The notes beneath the pieces were generated by a model. The model did not search any database. It saw nothing but the letters and a program-made list of their open reading frames with translations, and was not told where the DNA came from. Position numbers and translations under genes: made by a program. Below, piece by piece: positions 1 through 8,896 of a DNA stretch of 64,000 nt (position 1 is its first letter; every line of letters begins with the position of its first letter). The DNA is from Paraburkholderia sp. UYCP14C (GTDB lineage Bacteria; Pseudomonadota; Gammaproteobacteria; Burkholderiales; Burkholderiaceae), in the NCBI RefSeq assembly GCF_004197395.1, contig NZ_SELS01000039.1:17491-81490 (forward strand), in the 5' to 3' direction.

Positions 1-668
1 TGAAGCTGGTGTCGCTCGGACTGATGTGGCTGTCCACCGCCGGCGTGCTCGATATTTCGCAGCCGGTGCTGGATCGGCTCGCGAACGCGTCGGGCGAACT
101 CGCGCGCCTGGGCGTGATCGAGGACGATCACATTACTTTCGTCGGCAAGGCGCAGGGCGCGCGCTCCGGGCTGCGCTACGACCCGGACATGGGCAGCAGC
201 CCGCCGCTGCACTGCACCGCGAGCGGCCAGGCGTGGCTCGCGACCATGAGCGACGAGGAAGCGCTCGAACTCGTGTCGCGCCAGGGCGGCATCGGCAAGG
301 CGGGGCCGCTCGGGCCGAAGGCGCCGAAGACGATCCAGCAGTTTCTGCAGGACCTGGCCGGCGCGCGCAAGCGCGGCTACGGCATCGCGAGCGAAACCTA
401 CGAGGCGGGCATGACGTCGATGGCGGCCGCGATCCGGCATCCGGTGACGGGGCTGGTGGTCGGCACCGTCAGCCTCGCGGGTCCGACCAGCCGCCTGCCG
501 GACGCACGGTTGAAGGAGCTTGCGCCGGCGCTGCTCGAAGCCGTGTCGGACATGAGCGCGGCCGCGCTCAGCTCGCCGTATTTCAAGCGCACGCCGCGCG
601 TCGCGCCGCCGGTGGCGGCCGTGCGGGCGGTCGAACCAAAGCGCAAGGGGCGGCCGCGCGCGGCTTGA
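1..668 (+). CDS. IclR-family transcriptional regulator, C-terminal part (5' truncated by window edge)
   Basis: The reading frame is open at the window edge, so the N-terminal winged helix-turn-helix is missing. About 220 residues remain and match the IclR effector-binding domain: the linker (LGLMWLSTAGVLDISQPVL), the segment 'HCTASGQAWLA' that typically follows the DNA-binding half, and 'GYGIASETYEAGMTSMAAAI' plus 'VVGTVSLAGP', the usual ligand-pocket strands. IclR proteins bind small aromatic or aliphatic acids and repress or activate neighbouring catabolic genes. The target is probably left of the window and is not visible. The C-terminus is a basic tail (KRKGRPRAA). The GTG at position 9 is an internal valine, not the start. 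The family call is secure; the ligand is unknown. Confidence 0.88.
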   Translation, partial: KLVSLGLMWLSTAGVLDISQPVLDRLANASGELARLGVIEDDHITFVGKAQGARSGLRYDPDMGSSPPLHCTASGQAWLATMSDEEALELVSRQGGIGKAGPLGPKAPKTIQQFLQDLAGARKRGYGIASETYEAGMTSMAAAIRHPVTGLVVGTVSLAGPTSRLPDARLKELAPALLEAVSDMSAAALSSPYFKRTPRVAPPVAAVRAVEPKRKGRPRAA

Positions 669-773
669 GCGGCTGTTCGAGCGGTTGCCGGAGTGTTCGC
701 CTGAATGGCGCGAGCCGTCTGAATCGCTTGCGTCGCGCCCAAGCGGCTGCGCTTTCGACTGCGTCAGCCGCGC

Positions 774-1811
774 CTACACCATCTCCATCAGCCGCAACTC
801 CAGCGCGCGAGCCCGCAGGTCTTGCGGACTCATGTCGAACGCGCGCCGGAACGCGCGCGTAAAGTCCGACGCGCTGACAAATCCCAGTCCATACGCGATT
901 TCAGTGACCTGAAGCTGCGGGAAGCGCACGAGCTCGTCCGCCGCTTCGCGCAGCCGTCGATGGCGGATATACGCAGCGAGCCCTCCCTCGTGCTCGAACC
1001 AGCGATAGATCGTCGCGCGTTTCAGATGCAGCGCCTGCACGATGCGGTCCGGCGTCAGGTCGCCCTGATGCAGGTTCGCGTCGATATAGCGGCGTACCTG
1101 CGCCATCAACGCTGCCTGCAACGCCGCGCGGTCGGCGCCGGTCAGGCGCGCGTGCTTGCGGAACGCGGCGATCAGCAGTTGCCTGCCGGTCTGCAGCGCG
1201 TCGATCGCGGCAGCGGCATCGAGCGCGGCGACCTCGTCCACGAGCGCCGCGAGATGGCCCAGCGCGAGCCCGGCGAGCGGTGCTTCGTTACGCACGATGC
1301 GGCCATGAATCCCGACGCCGTCGCGCAACTGCTCGTCGACGAGCGACGCCGGCACGAACAGGCTCAGCACCCGACAGTCGGGCCGCTCGACGCGAAACGG
1401 CTGGTTCATATCGAGCGCGACGATGCCCGCCACCGAGCCCGGCTCGCTGCGCTTCTTGCGCATGCCCGTGATGTGCCCGACCTCGCCTTCGAGAAACAGA
1501 TGGAATACGTAATCGCGCCGCTGGTCGGTCGAGATGCGCGCGACCGAGCGCTCCAGCAGCATCGCCTCGGTGCGACAGTCGGTCAACACCATGCCGCCGA
1601 CCGCGTACAGGTCGATTTCCCCGCGAAAACCGTTGGCGATCTGCTCGCGCGACGGTGGCGCGTCGATCACGTGACCGACCCGCTGACGCCACGCGAGAAA
1701 CTGCTCGCCCGGTGCGAGCGCGTGCGTGCTGAAACGATTCGTCGACACGACCGTGCGCGATTCGGCCGCGGCGCGCGCGGCCAGGTGGGACGGTGACGGG
1801 CGCTGGCTCAT
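774..1811 (-). CDS. AraC-family regulator with AraC_binding_2-type N-terminal domain
   Basis: A protein of about 345 residues if started at the ATG at 1811 (MSQRPSPSHL); a longer in-frame start at 1913 adds 34 residues that look non-coding (Cys/Arg-rich). Residues about 20-190 resemble the N-terminal cupin-like domain of FeaR/NitR-type regulators. The last 100 residues are a double helix-turn-helix: 'IVQALHLKRATIYRWFEHEGG' and the second helix 'VTEIAYGLGFVSASDFTRAFRRAFDMSPQDLR', the standard AraC signature (given here in part). No strong Shine-Dalgarno precedes either start. It converges on the IclR gene and is divergent from a small hypothetical gene. Regulators of this subclass often sense aromatic amines, aldehydes or nitriles, but no structural target adjoins it here. 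Confidence 0.85.
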   Translation of the reverse strand: MSQRPSPSHLAARAAAESRTVVSTNRFSTHALAPGEQFLAWRQRVGHVIDAPPSREQIANGFRGEIDLYAVGGMVLTDCRTEAMLLERSVARISTDQRRDYVFHLFLEGEVGHITGMRKKRSEPGSVAGIVALDMNQPFRVERPDCRVLSLFVPASLVDEQLRDGVGIHGRIVRNEAPLAGLALGHLAALVDEVAALDAAAAIDALQTGRQLLIAAFRKHARLTGADRAALQAALMAQVRRYIDANLHQGDLTPDRIVQALHLKRATIYRWFEHEGGLAAYIRHRRLREAADELVRFPQLQVTEIAYGLGFVSASDFTRAFRRAFDMSPQDLRARALELRLMEMV

Positions 1812-2028
1812 GAAATGACGGCGATTGCAAGCATGGATGGGTTGACAGAGCAAGGCGGGGCGATAGCAGGAGGATTTCTCGCGCCCGCGCCTCATTTTGA
1901 GACGTACGGTCAAGCCGCGCCAGAAAGCTGCGTTATCGTCACATGATTAAATTGCAGATCGCTATCGATTGTAGCGGTCGATGCGGCGGAATCATCAGGC
2001 CAACAGGCAGCACACGGGGGTAGCGAAG

Positions 2029-2310
2029 ATGAGCCTTACCAGCAGGCAACCGGCCGTGCAAAACGGCGGGCGGCTTCCGGCCAGTTTCGCCGATGGCCAG
2101 TTGAGGCATCTCGAGAGTGTGCTCAGCTATGTGGCGCGCAAGGACGGCGCGCGGCCCGATGAGCTCGACCACGTCTATTGGGAACAGCGCATTCGCGCGC
2201 TCGAAGAGACGCATGAGCTGATCGCGAGTCAGCGCACGCGCATCGCCAGGCTGCGGGGCATGTTGGATTTGACGGCGCGTATTCGCGTTGCGCGGCGCAC
2301 GGCCGCTTGA
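2029..2310 (+). CDS. Small hypothetical protein (93 aa), predicted helical
   Basis: The start is taken at ATG 2029 (MSLTSRQPAV), preceded by a G-run (gggggtagcgaag) that can serve as a weak ribosome binding site; an upstream in-frame ATG at 1981 is possible. Residues about 35-80 are charged and predicted helical (ELDHVYWEQRIRALEETHEL, then IASQRTRIARLRGML), suggesting a short coiled-coil or DNA-associated protein. I recognise no family. It sits alone between a divergent AraC gene and a long gene-free leader. Codon use agrees with neighbouring genes, which supports a real gene. Confidence 0.5.
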   Translation: MSLTSRQPAVQNGGRLPASFADGQLRHLESVLSYVARKDGARPDELDHVYWEQRIRALEETHELIASQRTRIARLRGMLDLTARIRVARRTAA

Positions 2311-3002
2311 TTTATCGGGGTGGTCCGCGAGGACCAGCAGTAGTGCAGCGCAGGAGAGAACCGCCGACGCCGTCCGGTATCGGCGCCAAAAAAAGCAGGA
2401 ACCTGAGAGAAAGTGGCGATGATGCGAACGGGCCCGCAGAGGCCCGTCGCTCATCCGCCCGATATTCGTCGAGCGAGCGTAGCGTTCGCCTTCCTCGCCG
2501 CTGACCGCGATCGTTTCCATTCCCCTGATTTCAAAACCCTGACTTAATCGCGGGCTATTTTCACATCATTTAAACCGCGTCGAAATCCCCGCCTTTGCAG
2601 TAAATCTGACTGATTTTAATTGGGGTGCGGTTAGATATAGACATTTAAAAACACGCGCCGCTTTTTACGCTGATAAACTGTGCGCCGGAGCCAATGCGGC
2701 GACGCCTTCCGCGCGTTCGCCGCGTCCCCCTTCCGGCGTGTCGATGGCCGGATAGACGGTACAAATAGGCCTTTTCCGCGAATTTGACAGACGCGTCCCC
2801 CCGGCATACAGCCTTCGGCCAACGCGACTCACCGGGACGCACATAGCGTCGTCCTTCTGGATTGTCCTTTACGCCACGTCCGTGTGGCGCTTCGCCTCAG
2901 CCGATTTTCCCGCAGACTCCGAATTCCGATTTCGACAGGTAATTTTGACAGACAGCTTGATTAAGTAAGGGCTTGTTCAAGTCCGCATTTTGGAAATGAC
3001 TC
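2311..3002. other. 690-bp gene-free, relatively AT-rich leader upstream of the FtsH-like gene
   Basis: No convincing gene is seen. Two overlapping minus-strand frames around 2631-2842 have no ribosome binding site and unnatural composition. A small GGTCC-gcga-GGACC hairpin lies at about 2322-2335. Between about 2520 and 2670 the DNA is clearly richer in A+T than its surroundings (tttaattggg, tagatatagacatttaaaaa). A TTGACA hexamer is present at 2945-2950, but I could not place a good -10 box at the right distance. The stretch probably carries the promoter and a long 5' leader for the downstream protease, or is the scar of an old insertion. Confidence 0.4.
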
Positions 3003-4901
3003 ATGAAGCCGGGAAATAATTCGCTTGGGAAAAGACGCGCACGCAAAATCGTGGTGGCGGCGGTAGCGGTGCTGCTCGCGGTGCTGGTCGGTTGGGGCGG
3101 CTGGTATTTCCAGCATCGCACCGAGCCGCAGGCGCCGGCGCTGAGCGGCATCGCGAGCCAGATGCGTCACGATGCGTCCGCGTGGACGCATGCGGAGAAA
3201 GACGCGTCGACGATGCTGCGCGACATTCACGACACCAACGTCGCGGCGATCGGCGTGAGTCCCAACGCGATTCTGGTGTCGCTGCGTGACGGCTCGAAGT
3301 ATTTCGTCACCGACCACAACGCGACCTTCTCGCACGCGCTGCTGCTGGGCGAGCGCTCCGACGCCGCCGCGTATCAGCTCGTCTGGCTGCCCGACGTCGA
3401 CATCCACAGCGACGGCGCGCGCTGGACCCAACTGTTCGAGCAGTTCCGCGACGCGCTGAGCGTGCTGCTGCCGCTCGCGCTGATCGGCGGCATGGCGTGG
3501 TTCATGCGGCGCGAGATGAAGGGCGGCGCGAGGCTGCTCAGCGAAACGCCGACGCTGCGTTTCGACGACGTGATCGGCGCGAACGAGGCGAAGGCCGCGC
3601 TCGCCGACATTCGCGGTTACCTGTCCGATCCGAAGCAGTTTTCGTCGCTGGGCGTGCGCGCGCCGTGCGGCATCCTGATGGTCGGCGCGCCCGGCGTCGG
3701 CAAGACGCGGCTCGCTCAGGCGCTGGCCGGCGAATGCGGCGCGAACTTCATTTCGATCACCGGCAGCTATTTCAGCGCGAAGTACTACGGCGTCGGCATC
3801 CAGAAGGTGCGGCACCTGTTCGAACTCGCGCGCAAGAACGCGCCGACGGTCATCTTCATCGACGAAGCGGACGGCCTCGCTAAACGCACCGACACCGGCG
3901 GTGGTCCGGTCGAAGCCGAAAGCAACCGGATCATCAACCAGCTGCTGGCGGAGATGGACGGCTTCGAATCGAACGAGGGCGTGATCGTCGTCGCCGCGAC
4001 CAACCATCCCGACAATCTCGACGAAGCATTGCGCCGCCCCGGCCGTTTCGACCGCACGGTGCAGGTGCGTCTGCCGGATCGCGAAGACCGTGCCAAGATT
4101 TTCCGCTTCTACGCGCAGCGGCTCAAATCGAAAGCGGCGGATATCGACTACGACCAGCTTGCGCGCTTGACGACCGGACTGTCGCCGGCCACCGTCGCGA
4201 TGGTCGTGAATCAGGCGGGGCTGATCGCGCGCAAGGCGGGCGACAACGAAATCGCCGCGAAGCACTTCATGGAAGCGATCAAGATTGCGCGCATCGGCGA
4301 CGTGAGCGGCGCCGAGCGCGCGCTCACCGAGGACGAGCGCAAGCGCATCGCGGTGCATGAGGCGGGCCACGGCCTGGTCGCCGCGCTGCTCGGCACCGGC
4401 GTGCTCGAAGAAGTGACGATCCTGCCGCGTGGCGGCGCGCTCGGCGTCGCGCTGATCACCAAGGCGCAGGACAAGCACCTGTACCGCGAAACGGAAATCC
4501 GCAACGAAATCCAGGTGCTGCTCGGCGGACGCAACGCGGAAATTCTGATGTTCTCCGAAGCATCGAGCGGTGCCGCGTCGGACTTGCAGGAGGCCTCGCG
4601 TATCAGCCTCGACATGGTGTCGAAGTTCGGCTTCAACAGCGACGGCGATCTGTTCAGTCTCGCCGCGTTGCCGTCGCAGTACGCGGGCCTGCAAATGAAG
4701 AGCGCAATCGAGCATGCGAACGTGCTGCTCAAGGAGCTCAACGAACTTTGCTACGGGCTGCTGCACGCGTACGAGCCGGTGCTGCGCGACATTTCAGAGC
4801 AGTTGCTCGAACACGAGACCGTGCCTGGAGACGCCGTTTATCGGCTCATCGCCGAGCACAAGGGCACGCTGAAGATCGTGCATGAGCCCGAGGCGGCTTG
4901 A
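3003..4901 (+). CDS. FtsH-like membrane-anchored AAA+ zinc metalloprotease (solitary paralogue)
   Basis: 632 residues, close to the 640-650 of FtsH. The N-terminus has a transmembrane helix (about 15-33), a periplasmic segment, and a second helix (about 150-168) before the AAA+ module. Walker A is GAPGVGKT at 228-235, Walker B is VIFIDEADG, and the second region of homology carries RRPGRFDR. The pore loop is aromatic (YYGVG in place of FVGVG). The zinc protease motif HEAGH is at 452-456, and the segment 'GAASDLQEAS' matches the region supplying FtsH's third zinc ligand. It should extract and degrade membrane or soluble proteins at the inner membrane. It is not next to rrmJ/folP, the usual housekeeping ftsH context, so it is probably an accessory paralogue. 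A weak ribosome site (tggaaatgactc) precedes the ATG. Confidence 0.9.
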   Translation: MKPGNNSLGKRRARKIVVAAVAVLLAVLVGWGGWYFQHRTEPQAPALSGIASQMRHDASAWTHAEKDASTMLRDIHDTNVAAIGVSPNAILVSLRDGSKYFVTDHNATFSHALLLGERSDAAAYQLVWLPDVDIHSDGARWTQLFEQFRDALSVLLPLALIGGMAWFMRREMKGGARLLSETPTLRFDDVIGANEAKAALADIRGYLSDPKQFSSLGVRAPCGILMVGAPGVGKTRLAQALAGECGANFISITGSYFSAKYYGVGIQKVRHLFELARKNAPTVIFIDEADGLAKRTDTGGGPVEAESNRIINQLLAEMDGFESNEGVIVVAATNHPDNLDEALRRPGRFDRTVQVRLPDREDRAKIFRFYAQRLKSKAADIDYDQLARLTTGLSPATVAMVVNQAGLIARKAGDNEIAAKHFMEAIKIARIGDVSGAERALTEDERKRIAVHEAGHGLVAALLGTGVLEEVTILPRGGALGVALITKAQDKHLYRETEIRNEIQVLLGGRNAEILMFSEASSGAASDLQEASRISLDMVSKFGFNSDGDLFSLAALPSQYAGLQMKSAIEHANVLLKELNELCYGLLHAYEPVLRDISEQLLEHETVPGDAVYRLIAEHKGTLKIVHEPEAA

Positions 4902-4917
4902 CGGACGTTTCGAAGCG

Positions 4918-5178
4918 CTACGCGAAGTCGGACGGTCCCGGATCGGGTACGCCCGGCGGCGGGTCGGTATCGCCCAACGGGTCGCCGCCGTGCTGGCCGG
5001 GTTTTTTCGGGTCGGGTGCGGGGGTTTCACCCTTTTTCGGCAGGGGCTGATCGAGGCCCGGTTCGACCGGCGTGGGGATAGCATCGCCGATGGGCTTCGA
5101 GACCTCGGCGGGCGGCCTGCCGGGATCCTCATCCGCCGGGCGCTCAGGCTCGTTCGGGAAGTTCGCGGTATTCGACAC
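4918..5178 (-). CDS. Pro-rich small protein (86 aa), GTG start
   Basis: Encodes an acidic, Pro/Gly/Asp/Lys-rich, apparently disordered protein beginning MSNTANFPNEPERPADEDPG and ending GVPDPGPSDFA. The GTG start at 5178 is chosen because GGAGAG lies six bases upstream. The same frame stays open far upstream, but that extension overlaps the TauE gene out of frame and has no plausible composition. There is no signal peptide or membrane segment. It lies downstream of and co-directional with the TauE/SafE gene. A compositionally similar micro-protein occurs at 50561-50713. Function unknown. Confidence 0.75.
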   Translation of the reverse strand: MSNTANFPNEPERPADEDPGRPPAEVSKPIGDAIPTPVEPGLDQPLPKKGETPAPDPKKPGQHGGDPLGDTDPPPGVPDPGPSDFA

Positions 5179-5267
5179 AGTGTGCTCTCCAGTTGCTGAA
5201 GGTAAGCCTTCGAGCAGCAATGCACGTGCCACGGTCCCGTGGCGGACGTTTGAAGCGTCGGCTCGCG

Positions 5268-6089
5268 TCAGAGCGAAGGCGCGCCGAACAGCGCCTGAAC
5301 CACGCCCGATTTCCAGATCATCTGCGCGGCTGCGGCCAGCACGAATAGCAGCACCACGACGCGAAACACCGCGGGCGGCAGACGGTCGCGCAGCGGCCGC
5401 ACGAGCAGGATGCCCGCGATCACGGGCACGCTCGCGCAGGCCGAGATCGCCAGATCGGTCCAGCTCGCATGCGCGCCGCCGCTGAACGCCGCGACCAGCG
5501 TGATGATCGATACGACCAGAATGATCGCGATCTGCTTCGTGAACGCCCTGCCGGTTGCGCCGGTCGCGATCAGATACATCGCGAGCAACGGGCCCGGCAC
5601 CGACGCGATGCTTTCCATCAGCGCGGCGCCGAAGCCGAGCACGAGACCCGCGGGCTTCGCCCAGTTCGGCGACAGCGTGAGCCGTGGCGCGGCGAGCAGC
5701 AGCAAGGCCGCGATCATCAGCAGCACGCCCGCCGCCGCCTGTGCGCGATGCGGCGCCAGCGAGATCAGCACCGACACGCCGACGATGTTGCCGAGTACGG
5801 TGCCGACGAGCGGCGCCGCGATGCGCTTCATCGTCGGCAGCAACTCGCCGCCTTCGAGCGCCTGCGGAATATTCCCCAGGATGATCGGCATCGACAGCAG
5901 CAGGACGGCCGCCTTGATCGGTAGAAAGTGGCTGAGAATCGGCATCGCGACGAGCGGCACGCCGATGCTGACCACACCCTTGACCATGCCGCCGAGCAGC
6001 AGCGCGGCCACGATGCCGGCGAGCGCATAGAGATCGAGCGTTTGCAGGCTGGTCCCGAGGATGCCGGTGGCGAAAGCGAAATGAGACAT
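5268..6089 (-). CDS. TauE/SafE (TSUP)-family anion exporter
   Basis: 273 residues with eight or so hydrophobic segments and the duplicated TSUP signatures: 'GGMVKGVVSIGVPLVAMPIL' in the first half and 'GFGAALMESIASVPGPLLAMY' in the second. This family moves sulfite, sulfoacetate or other small organosulfur or carboxylate anions across the inner membrane. No sulfur-metabolism genes are adjacent, so the substrate cannot be assigned. The ATG at 6089 gives a membrane helix straight after a short N-terminus; no clear ribosome site is seen. Probably co-transcribed with the downstream Pro-rich micro-protein gene, with 89 bp between them. Confidence 0.85.
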   Translation of the reverse strand: MSHFAFATGILGTSLQTLDLYALAGIVAALLLGGMVKGVVSIGVPLVAMPILSHFLPIKAAVLLLSMPIILGNIPQALEGGELLPTMKRIAAPLVGTVLGNIVGVSVLISLAPHRAQAAAGVLLMIAALLLLAAPRLTLSPNWAKPAGLVLGFGAALMESIASVPGPLLAMYLIATGATGRAFTKQIAIILVVSIITLVAAFSGGAHASWTDLAISACASVPVIAGILLVRPLRDRLPPAVFRVVVLLFVLAAAAQMIWKSGVVQALFGAPSL

Positions 6090-6272
6090 GGTCGAGGTTG
6101 GCGAATCGGTGAGGCGAGCGGCATGGCAACAAGATGCCGCGCGTATCGTGTTCTTCTATCGGTTGGCCGGTTCGGTCCCGCGGAGTGTGTCAGGTGAGGA
6201 GCGGCCGGATGGTGAGGCCGAATAATAGCGTGATCCGCGTAGCCGGATAGATCGGCGAGCTGATTCGATCTT

Positions 6273-7397
6273 TCAGGCGACGTCGGAGGCGACGTTCTTC
6301 GTCGCTTTCAATACCGGTTCGCCGCGCGCCTTCACCCGCAAAATCGGCGCCTCGATCAACCTCCACGACAGCCACGCAATGCCACGCGAGATCGCAAACG
6401 ACGCGACGATTCCGGTCATATGTGCCCACATCGGCACGACGCCGCCGAACCATGCTTCGGCATGACGGTTACGCGTCAGGTCGGGAATCAGGTTGTGATA
6501 CAGATAGAAGCCGTAACTGATACGCCCGAGACCGACGAGCCAACGCGTCTGCAGCAGACCCATCACGGCGGTATTGCGGCAACACGCAATCGAAGCCACC
6601 AGCGCGGCAATCCCGATCCCGTACGCGGCGCTGATCGCGGTAAACAGCAAGGGATCGTCGAGCATGTTCCACCTTGGCTCGGCCGCGCACAAACCGATCA
6701 CGACCAGACTCAGCACGAAAAGCGTCAGGCCATGACCGAGCCAGGCGCGCACGCGGCCGCGATCGTCCGCGATCGCGAGGCCAGCGATGCCGCCCAACGC
6801 GAGCAACCAGACATTGCTCAACGGATGCGTATAGATCGTGATCTCGTCCCAATGCGCGGCGCGCATCGCGAACAGCGCAGCGAGGCCGAGGGCCACGATC
6901 GCCCAACACGCCGCTCGATGTCGCCGCGTCGCGAGCAGCAGTAACAGCGGCGCAACCACGACATAGAACTGCTCCTCGATCGCGAGACTCCACAAGTGCG
7001 AATAGCGGCCCGGCCAGTAGCGCAGCACCGAGCCGATCCAGAAGTTCGATAGGTAAGCGAAATGAAATGGCATGCCGCCCGCAAGCTCCGGGTTCGCGAG
7101 GCCGAATGCCATCAGCACGCACATCACGACGAGCATCAGGTAATAGATCGGAAAGATGCGCACCGTGCGACGAAACAGAAAGCGACCGAGTTCGGCGCCG
7201 AAACGGCTGTCGCCCGCTTCGATTCGCGCGCGCTGCGTCGACAGGATGCCGATGATCAGAAAGCCGCTCAGCGCAAAGAAGATCCACACGCCGAGATGCC
7301 CGATCTCGCCGATGTCGCCGAATAGTCGATGCTGCAGAAACACCATCAGCACGGCGATCGCGCGCAACCCATCGAATCCGGCAATTCTGTTTTTCAT
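6273..7397 (-). CDS. Acyltransferase-3 family membrane protein
   Basis: 374 residues. The N-terminus 'GFDGLRAIAVLMVFLQHRL' carries the R-x(10)-H signature of acyltransferase 3 proteins (OafA/NodX type), followed by 'GVWIFFALSGFLI' and about ten transmembrane helices. These enzymes transfer acetyl or other acyl groups to exported polysaccharides or lipids at the cytoplasmic membrane. It is divergent from an OpgC-type protein of related architecture, which suggests an envelope-glycan modification locus. No glycosyltransferase is nearby. Substrate unknown. Confidence 0.88.
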   Translation of the reverse strand: MKNRIAGFDGLRAIAVLMVFLQHRLFGDIGEIGHLGVWIFFALSGFLIIGILSTQRARIEAGDSRFGAELGRFLFRRTVRIFPIYYLMLVVMCVLMAFGLANPELAGGMPFHFAYLSNFWIGSVLRYWPGRYSHLWSLAIEEQFYVVVAPLLLLLATRRHRAACWAIVALGLAALFAMRAAHWDEITIYTHPLSNVWLLALGGIAGLAIADDRGRVRAWLGHGLTLFVLSLVVIGLCAAEPRWNMLDDPLLFTAISAAYGIGIAALVASIACCRNTAVMGLLQTRWLVGLGRISYGFYLYHNLIPDLTRNRHAEAWFGGVVPMWAHMTGIVASFAISRGIAWLSWRLIEAPILRVKARGEPVLKATKNVASDVA

Positions 7398-7780
7398 AAA
7401 CCTCTATTCGCAAAGTGGCGGAAAAGCACGAAAACATCGTACGGGGAAAAAATGCGAAAAAAATCGCAGCACGTACTCGACGATTTATTTTCGAGGCTCG
7501 CGTGCGCCCATCAGTACAGGTGTCCCTGTTTCGTGCATGAAAAGCCGCAAAACTTTCCGCTCGGTCGCTAAAAGCGCTCCGAGTATTACCAGTCGCCAAC
7601 GACTTCATTTCAGATTGCTGTGAAAGCGAACATTAAAGGCGGCGTGTTGGCGCATTTGTTCGCGGCATAGGCGAGGTGTGCGAACGATGGAGTCTTTGGT
7701 GTTTTGCCGAAGTTGGGGCCGCTAATGCGTGGCCGTTTGTGTTCTTGCGCGCCGTCGGTGCGCATTCTTCGAGAAGACGA
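7398..7780. other. 383-bp divergent intergenic region
   Basis: Lies between the divergent acyltransferase-3 and opgC-like genes and should carry both promoters. It is A-rich around 7440-7470 (ggggaaaaaatgcgaaaaaaatcgc), where GCGA-N6-TCGC can form a small hairpin. No confident -35/-10 pair, gene or larger repeat is seen. An in-frame upstream ATG (7676) for opgC exists, but the 35 residues it would add are not conserved-looking. Confidence 0.4.
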
Positions 7781-8896
7781 ATGGAAATTCCTGGCCGCGG
7801 TCGTGGACGATCGGTCGAAGTCGATTTCTTTCGCGGTGTCGTGCTGATCGTCATCGTGCTCGATCACATTCCCGGCAGCACCTTATCCCACCTGATGCTG
7901 CACGCGTACGCATTGTGCGATTCGGCCGAGGTGTTCGTGTTTCTCGGCGGCTATGCATCGGCGGCCGCGTATACCGCGGTGCTTGCGCATCGCGGTGAGC
8001 ATGCGGCGCAGTTGCGCTTCTTCAATCGCTGTTGGGAGATCTATCGCGCGTATCTGTTGACGGCGATGCTGACGCTCGTGTCCGGCGCGATTCTCGCGCT
8101 GCTCGATCTGAACCGGCCGATGGTAGAAATGACCGGCTGGCCGCCTTTCGCGTTGCAGCCGTGGCGACAGGCCTTCGATATCGCACTGCTGCGCCGGCAA
8201 CCGTATCTGTCCAGCGTGCTGCCGATGTACGTGCTGTTCGCGCTAAGTGTGCCCGTGATGGTGCCGCTCGCGCGCCGCTCGGCTTCGCGCGCGCTTGCCG
8301 TGAGCCTCGCGGTGTGGGCCGTTGCGCGGCCGCTTGCCGCGTTATTCAGCATTGACGATGTCGCGGACTGGGCTTTTAATCCGTTTGCGTGGCAGTTGAT
8401 GTTCGTGCTCGGTATGTTGTGCCGCGTGCGGCCGATCAGCGAACGCTTTCATGCGAGCCACGCCGCGCAGTGGTTCACGCGCGTCGCGGTGGTCGCGGTG
8501 CTTGCCTTTGCGTTCGTCAAACTTTTCGTGCTCACGCAGCCTTTGCCCGGCACGCACAAGCAGAATCTTTCCGTGGAACGTGTGATCAATTTCATCGTCA
8601 TCGCATGGTTCGCCGCCCAGTTCGTGCGGACGGGCAGCATCGCGTGGCTTGCGCGGCGGCTGCCCGCCGTCGTGACGGTCGGGCGCACCGGGCTCGTGTG
8701 CTTCGTCACCGGCACGCTGGTGTCGTTGATCGTCGATACGGCGACGCCGCACACCTTTCACGGTTTTCGCGCTGTGCTGGTCGGGCTCGGCGGCGACCTC
8801 GCGGCGATCGGCGCGCTGCTGATGATCGCGCGCGGCTGGAGCGGCTGGAAGAGGCAGCAGTCCGGCGCGCAGGCCAAGGGCGCGGGTTACGGATGA
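7781..8896 (+). CDS. opgC: OpgC-family membrane protein (glucan succinyl/acyl modification)
   Basis: 371 residues from ATG 7781, preceded by GAGAAG four bases upstream. The start of the domain, 'SVEVDFFRGVVLIVIVLDHI', is the OpgC signature (R-[D/S]-x-E-[I/V]-D-x-x-R-G, then HIPG). About ten membrane helices follow. OpgC transfers succinyl or related groups to osmoregulated periplasmic glucans; no opgGH genes are seen here, so the true acceptor is unproven. Its stop overlaps the start of the secreted esterase by ATGA (8893-8896), indicating translational coupling. Confidence 0.82.
   Translation: MEIPGRGRGRSVEVDFFRGVVLIVIVLDHIPGSTLSHLMLHAYALCDSAEVFVFLGGYASAAAYTAVLAHRGEHAAQLRFFNRCWEIYRAYLLTAMLTLVSGAILALLDLNRPMVEMTGWPPFALQPWRQAFDIALLRRQPYLSSVLPMYVLFALSVPVMVPLARRSASRALAVSLAVWAVARPLAALFSIDDVADWAFNPFAWQLMFVLGMLCRVRPISERFHASHAAQWFTRVAVVAVLAFAFVKLFVLTQPLPGTHKQNLSVERVINFIVIAWFAAQFVRTGSIAWLARRLPAVVTVGRTGLVCFVTGTLVSLIVDTATPHTFHGFRAVLVGLGGDLAAIGALLMIARGWSGWKRQQSGAQAKGAGYG

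Noticed and set aside
2631-2842. Two overlapping short minus-strand frames in the AT-rich leader
   Set aside because: No ribosome site, no recognisable features, rare residues; treated as non-coding.
2961-4766. 601-codon open frame antisense to the FtsH-like gene
   Set aside because: GC-rich mirror frame; the product is Arg/His/Ala-rich with no domain, while the opposite strand encodes a complete AAA+ protease.
4918-6132. 404-codon minus-strand frame reading through the TauE gene
   Set aside because: Only its last 86 codons have a ribosome site and natural composition; the rest is out of frame with the TauE protein.
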